Shown: piece after piece, positions 1 through 6,393 of the stretch
How the letters are laid out: every line of letters begins with the position of its first letter
How positions within the stretch are numbered: position 1 is the stretch's first letter
DNA from: Desulfobacteraceae bacterium
GTDB taxonomy: Bacteria > Desulfobacterota > Desulfobacteria > Desulfobacterales > JAABRJ01
Direction of reading: 5' to 3'
DNA length: 13,279 nt
NCBI GenBank assembly: GCA_011390985.1
Contig: JAABRJ010000371.1
Location: 1-13,279 of the forward strand
The notes under the pieces: generated by a model
Databases searched by the model: none
What the model was told of the DNA's origin: nothing
The model's input: the letters and a program-made list of their open reading frames with translations, nothing else
Translations under genes and position numbers: made by a program

Positions 1-387
1 ATGCTGGTCTACATGGGGCACGGCAACGAACACTGGTCCACGGGGATTTACGGTGAAGCCCAGAAAAAGATGCGCGAAATGTACCCCGACGTGGTCACCT
101 TCATTGGAGCGGTGGAAGGGTTTCCGGGCGTGGAGGATGTCGCCCGCGGCCTGTCGCACTTTGACGGGGGCAAAATCGTCTTGAAGCCCTTTATGATCGT
201 GGCCGGGGATCACGCCGTGAACGACATGGCCGGCGAAGAGGAGGATTCCTGGAAAACGATTCTCAACCGGCAGGGGTTCAAGGTGGAGCCCGTGCTGGCG
301 GGGCTGGGATCCAACGATGAATTTGCCCGGATCTTCGTGTCCCACATCCGGGATGCCGCCCGTGATCACGGCATCCCGTTGGAGTAA
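1..387 (+). CDS. cbiK: Sirohydrochlorin cobaltochelatase CbiK, C-terminal part (5' end cut by window edge)
   Basis: This is the C-terminal 128 residues of an anaerobic-type chelatase that inserts Co2+ (in some homologues Fe2+) into sirohydrochlorin, an early step of cobalamin or heme synthesis. Seen: an MGHGNEH motif at visible residues 5-11, a VEGFP motif at 39-43 and a GDHAVNDMAG motif at 69-78. His7 and His71 are about 64 residues apart, matching the two metal-binding histidines of the CbiK family, and Glu40 fits the family's VEG glutamate. The family is normally about 260-300 residues, so roughly half is missing to the left and the ATG at position 1 is internal. Because the N-terminus is absent, I cannot tell a cytoplasmic enzyme from a signal-peptide-bearing periplasmic form (both are known in Desulfovibrio). 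It is followed after 120 bases by a FecCD-type ABC transporter. Confidence 0.9.
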   Translation: MLVYMGHGNEHWSTGIYGEAQKKMREMYPDVVTFIGAVEGFPGVEDVARGLSHFDGGKIVLKPFMIVAGDHAVNDMAGEEEDSWKTILNRQGFKVEPVLAGLGSNDEFARIFVSHIRDAARDHGIPLE

Positions 388-427
388 GGCGTTCAAGCGG
401 GCCGACCGCCAACGCGACGGCGGCCAG

Positions 428-479
428 CGGGTGCCGGGCAGGCCGGGCAACCCTGGTGCCCGTGTCCGGCAGGCGCCCG
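428..479 (+). promoter_or_regulatory. Structured hairpin in the cbiK-permease intergenic gap
   Basis: The 120-base gap (388-507) between cbiK and the permease holds nested inverted repeats. An outer 8-bp stem pairs 428-435 (CGGGTGCC) with 472-479 (GGCGCCCG, one G-T wobble). An alternative stem pairs 432-437 (TGCCGG) with 466-471 (CCGGCA). An inner perfect 6-bp stem pairs 444-449 (CGGGCA) with 457-462 (TGCCCG) around a 7-base loop. No T-run follows, so it is not a standard intrinsic terminator. A role as a processing, stability or attenuation element is inference. The cobalamin-riboswitch B12 box (AGCCAGGAGACCTGCC-like) is not visible. Confidence 0.4.
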
Positions 480-507
480 AACGGCTGCAAAACCCCCTTG
501 GCTCCCG

Positions 508-1566
508 ATGACGGTATCGAATTTCAAAAACCGCCTGCAACAGGCCACCGGCCTGCAGCTGCTGCTGCTGATACTCCTGCTGGGGGCGCTGATCCTGGCG
601 TCCGCCGGCCTGGGCTACATCCCGTTGGGGTTTGGCGATGTGGCCCGCATCCTGGCGGCCAAAGCGACCGGAATTGCGGGATTTGCAGACGGCCTGGACC
701 CGCTGCTGCCCGTGGTGGTGTGGGAGGTGCGCCTGCCGCGCATCCTGACCGCGGCCATCGTCGGCGGCGGCCTGGCCGTGGCCGGGGCGGTCTACCAGGG
801 GATCCTGCTCAACCCCCTGGCGGACCCCTACACTCTGGGGGTCTCCGCCGGCGCCGCGTTCGGCGCCGCGCTGGCCCTGCTGCTGGGCATTGATTTCCTG
901 GGGGTCTACTCGCTGCCGCTGTGCGCCTTCATCGGGGCCGCGGGCACGCTGGCAACGGTGGTCTACCTGTCCGCCGCGGCGGGCGGGTTCTCCTCCAACA
1001 ACCTGATCCTCTCGGGGATCGTGGTGGCGGCGATCCTCTCGGCGGGCATCAGCTTTCTCAAGTATGTGGCCGACGAGCAGGTGGCCGTGATCATCTTCTG
1101 GCTGATGGGCAGCTTCGCCTCCCGCACCTGGACGGATGTGACCCTCACCCTCGCCTGTGTCAGCCTGGGGCTGGCGGTCTCTGTCTTTTTCGCGCGCGAC
1201 CTCAATCTGATGGCCATGGGCGAGCGCGCGGCCGGATCCCTGGGAGTCGATACGCGCCGGGTGACGCTGGTGCTGATCGTCACGGCGTCGCTGGTGTCGG
1301 CGGTGTGCGTCTCGGTTTCCGGGATCATCGGCTTTGTGGGGCTCCTGGTGCCCCACATGATGCGGGCCCTGACCGGGCCCGACAACCGCCGCCTGCTCCC
1401 GGTGTCCCTGCTGGCGGGGGCGATCCTGCTGCTGTGCGCCGACACCACCACCCGGGCCCTGCTGCCCACCGAGATCCCCATCGGGGTCCTGACCGCCCTG
1501 ATCGGGGGGCCGTTTTTCTGCTACGTCTTCCGTAAACGCCAGACGATGCGAGGCAGCCGCAGATGA
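508..1566 (+). CDS. FecCD/BtuC-family ABC transporter permease (iron-chelate/heme/cobalamin type)
   Basis: This is an inner-membrane permease of 352 residues, the usual size for the FecCD/BtuC family that imports vitamin B12, heme or ferric siderophores. Hydrophobic segments run through nearly the whole protein, starting at about residues 17-35. Family motifs are clear: NPLADPYTLGVSAGA (102-116), the cytoplasmic coupling region GIIGFVGLLVPHMMR (272-286), and EIPIGVLTALIGGPFF near the C-terminus (322-337). The ATG at 508 has no strong Shine-Dalgarno sequence (CCCTTGGCTCCCG precedes it), which suggests dependence on upstream translation or low expression. It overlaps the ATPase gene by ATGA. 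The substrate is not readable from the sequence. The cobaltochelatase and CbiL neighbours favour a corrinoid, heme or metal chelate over an ordinary siderophore. Confidence 0.93.
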   Translation: MTVSNFKNRLQQATGLQLLLLILLLGALILASAGLGYIPLGFGDVARILAAKATGIAGFADGLDPLLPVVVWEVRLPRILTAAIVGGGLAVAGAVYQGILLNPLADPYTLGVSAGAAFGAALALLLGIDFLGVYSLPLCAFIGAAGTLATVVYLSAAAGGFSSNNLILSGIVVAAILSAGISFLKYVADEQVAVIIFWLMGSFASRTWTDVTLTLACVSLGLAVSVFFARDLNLMAMGERAAGSLGVDTRRVTLVLIVTASLVSAVCVSVSGIIGFVGLLVPHMMRALTGPDNRRLLPVSLLAGAILLLCADTTTRALLPTEIPIGVLTALIGGPFFCYVFRKRQTMRGSRR

Positions 1567-2345
1567 GCTTTGAAGTCCACTCCCTGGCCTTTGCCTACGC
1601 CCACCAGCCCGTCCTGCAGGGGGTGTCGCTTGCCCTGCCGGCGGGCCATTTTTACGGCATCCTGGGGCCCAATGGCTGCGGCAAGACCACCTTGCTGGAC
1701 CTTCTCGCCGGCCACCGCCAGCCGGCTGCAGGCGTCATCCGCTACCGCGGCAGGGATCTGGGCGGCTATGCGCGCCGCGCCCTGGCCGCCGAAATCGCCC
1801 TGGTGCCGCAGGATTTTTACATCAACTTCCCCTTCACCGCCCAGGAAATCGTCATGATGGGCCGTTATCCCTTCATCCCGCGCTTTGCCGCGCCTTCAGC
1901 CGAAGACCACCAGCGGGTTCGGGACGTTATGAAGGTCACCGGAACCTGGCCCCTGCGGCGCGCCTTCGTCACCGAGCTCAGCGGCGGGGAGCGCCAGAGG
2001 GTGGTCTTCGCCCGCGCCCTGGCCCAGGATACCCGGGTCCTGCTGCTGGATGAGGCCACCTCCAACCTCGATATCGGCCACTGCCTGGAGCTCTTGGCCC
2101 TGACCGCCGGTGCGGTCCGAACGGCGGGCAAAACCGTGATCGCGGTCTTCCAGGACATCAATCTGGCGGCCGCCTTCTGCGACCGCCTGGTGTTCATCAA
2201 GGCCGGAGCGGTTGTGGCCCACGGAGAAACCGGGGAGGTCCTGCGGGCGGAGGTCCTGCGGGAGATCTTCGGGGTCAGCGCCAGGGTTTCCTACAACTCC
2301 TATTGCGACGCCCAGCAGGTCGTTTTCAGAAAGTCGGCAGCATGA
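1563..2345 (+). CDS. ABC transporter ATP-binding protein (FepC/BtuD type)
   Basis: This 260-residue cytoplasmic ATPase is the partner of the preceding FecCD-type permease. Seen in order: Walker A GPNGCGKT (35-42), Q-loop region VPQDFYINFPF (81-91), ABC signature LSGGE (139-143), Walker B plus D-loop VLLLDEATSNLD (159-170). At the H-switch, where FepC/BtuD relatives normally have His (HDLN), this protein reads QDIN, with Gln197 encoded by CAG at 2151-2153. LivF-type ATPases also carry Gln there (VEQNA), so activity is probably retained. The start ATG lies inside the permease stop (ATGA, 1563-1566), with GAGG about ten bases upstream. Its own stop overlaps the binding-protein start in the same way (2342-2345), which indicates tight translational coupling. 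Confidence 0.93.
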   Translation: MSFEVHSLAFAYAHQPVLQGVSLALPAGHFYGILGPNGCGKTTLLDLLAGHRQPAAGVIRYRGRDLGGYARRALAAEIALVPQDFYINFPFTAQEIVMMGRYPFIPRFAAPSAEDHQRVRDVMKVTGTWPLRRAFVTELSGGERQRVVFARALAQDTRVLLLDEATSNLDIGHCLELLALTAGAVRTAGKTVIAVFQDINLAAAFCDRLVFIKAGAVVAHGETGEVLRAEVLREIFGVSARVSYNSYCDAQQVVFRKSAA

Positions 2346-3322
2346 AACCAACCGCATTCCTTCTGCTGCTAATCTCCGTCAGCGGCTGGGCCGGAGCGCT
2401 GCCCGAGGGGGGGGCCGAATTCGCTTTGACCGACGGCAAGCACATCACCGACCAGGGCGGGCGCCGGCGGGTGGTCGACCAGCCCTTCGGGCGGATCATC
2501 TCCCTCTACGGCGCCCATACCGAGAACCTGTTTGCGCTCGGCCTGGAGCGCGAAATTATCGGCGTCACGCAGCACGAGTCCCACCCCCCTGCGGCCGCCC
2601 ACAAACCGGTGTTCTCCTACCACGATGACCCCGAAAAGTTTCTGGCGGCCCGGCCGGATCTCGTCCTGGTGCGGCCGATGATCGACCGCGGCTACCGACC
2701 GCTGATGGAACGTCTGGAGAAAAGCGGGATCGCCGTGGTTTCATTGCAGCCCGGCACCGTCCAGGAGATGTACGTCTACTGGCAGATTCTCGGGGTGCTC
2801 GGCGGCCGGCAGGCCGAGGCCGCCGCCATGGCGGCGCGCTTCCAAAGGGCGGTGGCGGCCTTTGCCGCGCTCGCGGACCGGGTGGAGACGCCCAAACGGG
2901 TTTACTTCGAGGCGATCCACAGCAAGATGAAAACCTTTTCCCCCGATTCCATGCCGATCTTCGCTCTGCAAACCGCCGGCGGCATAAATCTGGCCGCAGA
3001 CGCAGCCCCCGTGCGGGGTACCAACATCGCGGCCTATGGCAAGGAACGGATCCTGTCGCATGCCGCCGAGCTGGACGTGTACCTGGCCCAGCACGGGGTG
3101 ATGAACCAGGTCAGCAGGCAAACCATCATCGCAGCGCCTGGCTTTGCGGCCCTCAAGGCGGTGCGCGAAAATGCGGTTTTTCTGGTGGACGAATCCATCG
3201 TCGCGCGCCCCACGCCGCGGCTGCTGCTGGGCATCGCAGCGCTGGGGCGGATCCTCTACCCGTCGGTTTTCGAGCCGTCGGCAGCGGCCATTTTGCAAGC
3301 CGCAGGACTTGACCCGCAGTGA
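2342..3322 (+). CDS. Periplasmic substrate-binding protein of the FecCD-type ABC transporter (BtuF/FepB-like)
   Basis: This 326-residue class III binding protein (Peripla_BP_2 family) delivers the metal chelate or corrinoid to the permease. An N-terminal signal peptide is visible: Lys2, a hydrophobic core LLLLISVSGWAGA, and a likely cleavage after AGA at about residue 19. Then come GRIISLYGAHTENLFALGL (50-68), a family-typical first-lobe element, the DLVLVRP strand (106-112), a long linking helix at roughly 140-180, and the second lobe ending in RPTPRLLLGIAALGRILYP (289-307), typical of this family. An in-frame ATG at 2303 would add 13 residues and spoil the signal peptide, so I chose 2342, which overlaps the ATPase stop. 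A run of eight G (2407-2414) sits just after the signal peptide. Iron-siderophore, heme and cobalamin all remain possible ligands. Confidence 0.9.
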   Translation: MKPTAFLLLLISVSGWAGALPEGGAEFALTDGKHITDQGGRRRVVDQPFGRIISLYGAHTENLFALGLEREIIGVTQHESHPPAAAHKPVFSYHDDPEKFLAARPDLVLVRPMIDRGYRPLMERLEKSGIAVVSLQPGTVQEMYVYWQILGVLGGRQAEAAAMAARFQRAVAAFAALADRVETPKRVYFEAIHSKMKTFSPDSMPIFALQTAGGINLAADAAPVRGTNIAAYGKERILSHAAELDVYLAQHGVMNQVSRQTIIAAPGFAALKAVRENAVFLVDESIVARPTPRLLLGIAALGRILYPSVFEPSAAAILQAAGLDPQ

Positions 3323-3389
3323 ACACCACGCGTCAACCGCAGACCGCTTCACGGCAGCGGTTGCAACCAAGGAAAACAGAGGCAGCCCC

Positions 3390-4124
3390 ATGACCCCAGC
3401 CACAGGCACCCTTTACGGCATCGGCGTCGGCCCCGGCGACCCGGACCTTCTGACCTTCAAGGCGGCCCACATCCTGGGCCGGGTGGATGTGATCTTTACG
3501 GCCGCATCCGCCAAAAACAACCACAGCATCGCGGTCAACATCGCCCGGCCGCACATCCCCAAGGGGACCGCCGTGCGGCGCCTCTCCTACCCGATGACCC
3601 GCGACCCGGCGGCCCTGCACGCCGCCTGGGAGGCCCATGCACGGACCATCATCACCGAACTGGAAGCCGGTCGGGACGTGGCCTTTCTGACCCTGGGCGA
3701 CCCCCTGACCTATTCCACTTTCGGCTACACGCTGAAATACGTTCGGGCCGCCGCCCCCCATGTCCCGGTGCAAACCGTCCCCGGGATCACCTCCTACCAG
3801 GCCGCCGCCGCCGCGGTCAACGTACCGCTGGTGGAAGGCGAGGAGGCGCTGCTGATCATGTCGGGGGTCAAGGGCGGCGACCGCCTGCGGCAGCTGCCGG
3901 TCACACCCGAAAATGTGGTCTTTTTGAAGTCCTACCGCAACGTGCGCGGCATCGCGGGTGCCATCGAGGAGGCCGGCATGCTCGAAAACAGCTTCGGCAT
4001 CCGAAACTGCTGCCACCACGACCAGGAGATCGTGCGCGACATCCGCGCGCTGGCCGAGATGCCGCCGAACTACCTGACCCTGATCATCGCCAAGCGCAAA
4101 GGCCAAAATGGCCCGGCGCAGTAA
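3390..4124 (+). CDS. cbiL: Precorrin-2/cobalt-factor II C20-methyltransferase
   Basis: This 244-residue SAM-dependent methyltransferase of the tetrapyrrole methylase family adds the C20 methyl group to (cobalt-)precorrin-2 at the entry to the corrin pathway. Seen: N-terminal GVGPGDPDLLT (12-22), LGDPLTYSTFGYTLKY (102-117), characteristic of the C20 enzyme, PGITSYQAAAAAVNVPL (131-147), and a C-terminal NYLTLIIAKR strand. With CbiK in the same cluster, the cobalt-first (anaerobic) substrate is likelier. The start at 3390 has AGAGG about seven bases upstream and begins just before the family N-terminus. The frame stays open back to 3144, but that upstream part overlaps the binding-protein gene and looks non-coding. 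A 67-base gap separates it from the binding-protein gene, and its end overlaps the next gene by 17 bases. Confidence 0.92.
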   Translation: MTPATGTLYGIGVGPGDPDLLTFKAAHILGRVDVIFTAASAKNNHSIAVNIARPHIPKGTAVRRLSYPMTRDPAALHAAWEAHARTIITELEAGRDVAFLTLGDPLTYSTFGYTLKYVRAAAPHVPVQTVPGITSYQAAAAAVNVPLVEGEEALLIMSGVKGGDRLRQLPVTPENVVFLKSYRNVRGIAGAIEEAGMLENSFGIRNCCHHDQEIVRDIRALAEMPPNYLTLIIAKRKGQNGPAQ

Positions 4125-5166
4125 CGGCATCCCCTACCGCGCGCTGGGCATATCCCTGGCGGTTTCCACGCTTCTGCTGACCGCCGGTCTGCTGGCCATC
4201 GAGCACCTGACCCTGGCCCACGCAACCCGCCGGCTGCTGTGGCCCCTGACCCGCCTGCTAGGGTTTATCGGGGCCGGCCTGGTGGCCGGCCAGCTCATCG
4301 AAGCCGCCGGCTGGACCCGCTACCTGGCGGTTCTGGCCGGGCCCCTTTTCCGCTTCGGCCGGCTCGGCGCGCACTGCAGCGCGACCTTCACCACCGCTTT
4401 TTTCTCCGGGGTGGCCGCCAACGCCATGCTCTGGGAATTCTTCAAGGAGGGCCGGATCACCCGCCGCCAGCTGTTTCTGACCAACTTCGTCAATCAGCTG
4501 CCGGCCTACTTTCTGCACCTGCCCACCACGTTTTTCATCGTCATCCCCCTGACCGGCCGGGCCGGCGTCCTCTACTTCCTGCTGACCTTCCTGGCGGCCC
4601 TCCTGCGAACGCTTCTTTTTCTGGTATACGGCCGTTTCAGCGCGTCTGCCCCGGCAGAGGAGAAAACGGCGCCGGCCGGGGACGACCGCCGGCAGCCGGA
4701 CGGCAACCGGCGGGAGGGCCTCTGGCAGGGCATCCGGCGCAAGTTTCCAGCGCGCCTCACCCAGGTTGCGGTATACGTGGTGCCCATCTACATCGCCGTT
4801 TTTCTGATTCACACGGTCGGCCTTTTTGACCAGATCCGCAACTGGCTGGCGCACTACGTGGTCACCACCTTTATCCCGATGGAGGCGCTTTCGGTGGTGA
4901 TCCTGAGCTTCGCCGCGGAGTTCACCTCCGGTTTCGCCACAGCCGGCGCGCTGCTTTCGGCCGGCGTGCTCACCACCCGGCAGACGGTCCTGGCGCTGTT
5001 GATCGGCAACCTGGTGGCCTTCCCGATCCGGGCGCTGCGCCACCAGCTGCCGCACTACATGGGCATCTTCGCGCCCGCCATGGGGGCCCAACTCCTGCTG
5101 ATGGGCCAGGGGTTTCGCGTCCTGAGCCTGGCGGCGGTCGGCGCGGTCTACTTTCTGGTCACCTGA
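4108..5166 (+). CDS. Nucleoside-recognition (Gate) domain-like membrane protein of the cobalamin cluster
   Basis: This integral membrane protein of 352 residues has about eight to nine hydrophobic segments (near 12-32, 46-66, 86-107, 131-149, 152-174, 218-238, 250-275, 277-300, 320-350). A charged, probably cytoplasmic linker rich in E, D, R and G lies at about 177-212. The two halves look related: FFSGVAANAML...ITRRQLFLTNFVNQLPAY (98-134) resembles EFTSGFATAGALL...LTTRQTVLALLIGNLVAF (271-305). This fits the nucleoside-recognition/Gate family seen in FeoB and SpmA/B-like proteins, recognised by pattern only. The start overlaps cbiL by 17 bases, with AAAGG just upstream, so it is translationally linked to corrin synthesis. 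Function is unknown; transport of a metal, corrinoid or precursor is an inference from context. The paired halves argue against a single FeoB-like gate. Confidence 0.75.
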   Translation: MARRSNGIPYRALGISLAVSTLLLTAGLLAIEHLTLAHATRRLLWPLTRLLGFIGAGLVAGQLIEAAGWTRYLAVLAGPLFRFGRLGAHCSATFTTAFFSGVAANAMLWEFFKEGRITRRQLFLTNFVNQLPAYFLHLPTTFFIVIPLTGRAGVLYFLLTFLAALLRTLLFLVYGRFSASAPAEEKTAPAGDDRRQPDGNRREGLWQGIRRKFPARLTQVAVYVVPIYIAVFLIHTVGLFDQIRNWLAHYVVTTFIPMEALSVVILSFAAEFTSGFATAGALLSAGVLTTRQTVLALLIGNLVAFPIRALRHQLPHYMGIFAPAMGAQLLLMGQGFRVLSLAAVGAVYFLVT

Positions 5167-5183
5167 AGCCCCGGCTGGGGTTT
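5166..5183. terminator. Weak hairpin between convergent genes
   Basis: CCCC (5169-5172), loop GGCT, GGGG (5177-5180), then TTT, with flanking A-T and G-T pairs possible out to 5166 and 5183. It lies in the 15-base gap between the stop of the + strand cluster and the stop of the - strand DMT gene, and overlaps both stop codons. The short stem and short T-run make termination plausible but weak. Confidence 0.3.
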
Positions 5184-5631
5184 AAAAGCGTCGCACCAGG
5201 ACCACGCCGGCCACAATCAACCCCGCACCGATCAGCCGCCAGAAGGTGAGCGGGTGGGTCTGGTAGCCGAGCAGGCCGAAATGATCCAGCAGTAGTGAAA
5301 CCAGCATCTGACCGCCGATGATGAGCGCGACCATGGCGGCCGCCCCCAGGGCCGGGGCCAGAACCACGGTGGCCGAGACGAAGAAGGCCCCAAGAAACCC
5401 GCCGGTCCAGACCCACCAGGGGGTCCCGGCGGAAAGCCCCTGAAACGTCAGGGGTCCGCGCGTCAAAAGGCCGTATGCGATCAGGGCCGCCGTCCCCACG
5501 GCGAAAGAAACGGCGGCGGTCCACACCGGGGAGAGCGTCCAGCGGTTGAGCTGGGCGTTGATCCCGGCCTGGGTGGGCAGGCAGGCCCCGGCCACAAGGG
5601 CCAAAAGGATGTATACCCAAAGGGGTGGCAT
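5182..5631 (-). CDS. DMT-superfamily small membrane protein, YdcZ (DUF606) type
   Basis: This inner-membrane protein of 149 residues has about five hydrophobic segments. The N-terminus reads YILLALVAGACLPTQAGINA (7-26), including the QAGINA element typical of the YdcZ/DUF606 branch of the drug/metabolite transporter superfamily. A central GAFFVSATVVLAPALGAAAM stretch and C-terminal RLIGAGLIVAGVVLVRRF also fit. Members are half-size DMT proteins thought to work as dimers; their substrates are mostly unknown. The ATG at 5631 gives the family N-terminus, though only a weak Shine-Dalgarno (GGAT) precedes it. It lies 54 bases after livF in the same direction, so it may be the last gene of the liv operon. 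A role in amino-acid export or import is only contextual inference. Confidence 0.82.
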   Translation of the reverse strand: MPPLWVYILLALVAGACLPTQAGINAQLNRWTLSPVWTAAVSFAVGTAALIAYGLLTRGPLTFQGLSAGTPWWVWTGGFLGAFFVSATVVLAPALGAAAMVALIIGGQMLVSLLLDHFGLLGYQTHPLTFWRLIGAGLIVAGVVLVRRF

Positions 5632-5685
5632 GCGGTGGCATCCAGTCGGCCCGGCGGGCAGCCCACCGATCCGATGCGCTTGGGT

Positions 5686-6393
5686 CTAAATTCCGAGGTA
5701 GGCTTTTCTGACGGCTTCGTTGGCCAACAGGTTGACGGTCAAATCGGCCAGGGTGATCCGGCCGTTTTCCATGACATAGCCCCGGTGGGCGGCCTTCAGG
5801 GCCAGGTTGGCGTTTTGCTCCACCAGGAAGATGGTGGTTTTCTGCTCCTGATTGATTTTCCGGATAATGGCGAAAATCTGGCGCACCACCAGGGGGGCCA
5901 GACCGAGGGAGGGCTCGTCGAGCAGCAGCAGCCGGGGGCGCGCCATCAGTGCCCGGGAGATGGCCAGCATCTGCTGCTCCCCGCCGCTCAGGGTGCCGCC
6001 GGCCTGGTTGCGGCGCTCGGCCAGGATGGGAAAAAGCGTCAAGACGTAGTCCAGATCCCTTTTCACATCCGCCTTGTCATTGCGCAGAAAAGACCCCATG
6101 TCGAGGTTTTCGATAACGGTCAGAAACGGAAAAATCCGGCGTCCCTCGGGCACCTGGCAGATCCCCAGCCTGACGATGTCGTTGGGTTTCATGTCGTGGA
6201 TCGGGCGCCCTTCAAAAGTGATGCTGCCGGAGCGCGGCGGCACGATCCCGCAGATCGACATCAAGGTGGTGGACTTGCCCGCCCCGTTGGCCCCGATCAA
6301 GGTGATAATCTCCCCCTGGGAAATCTCGATGTCGATCCCTTTGAGCGCCTGGATATTGCCGTAGTACGTTTTGACACCCGCAAGCTTAAGCAT
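5686..6393 (-). CDS. livF: Branched-chain amino acid ABC transporter ATP-binding protein LivF
   Basis: This 235-residue cytoplasmic ATPase is one of the two nucleotide-binding subunits of the high-affinity branched-chain (hydrophobic) amino-acid importer. Motifs in order: Walker A GANGAGKST (34-42), Q-loop QVPEGRRIFPFLTVIENL (80-97), signature LSGGEQQ (135-141), Walker B LLLLDEPSLGLAP (155-167). The LivF hallmark VEQNANLALKAAHRGYVMENG follows from residue 191, with Gln in the H-switch position as is usual for LivF. Length and C-terminal AYLGI are standard for the family. The ATG at 6393 is preceded by GGAGAGGAAG and overlaps the livG stop by eight bases, so translation is coupled. Confidence 0.96.
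   Translation of the reverse strand: MLKLAGVKTYYGNIQALKGIDIEISQGEIITLIGANGAGKSTTLMSICGIVPPRSGSITFEGRPIHDMKPNDIVRLGICQVPEGRRIFPFLTVIENLDMGSFLRNDKADVKRDLDYVLTLFPILAERRNQAGGTLSGGEQQMLAISRALMARPRLLLLDEPSLGLAPLVVRQIFAIIRKINQEQKTTIFLVEQNANLALKAAHRGYVMENGRITLADLTVNLLANEAVRKAYLGI

Noticed and set aside
388..507. Cobalamin riboswitch before the ABC permease
   Set aside because: The gene context suggests one and the gap is structured, but the B12-box and the GCCACTG-like elements are absent and the gap is shorter than a typical cobalamin riboswitch.
3144..3389. N-terminal extension of CbiL by 82 residues
   Set aside because: The extension lies mostly within the binding-protein gene in another frame and is W/R/S-rich. 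The ATG at 3390 has a ribosome-binding site and the family N-terminus.
3333..4130. Minus-strand open frame of 265 codons opposite cbiL
   Set aside because: cbiL on the + strand has full family motifs. The antisense product is G/V/D-rich without any recognisable pattern.
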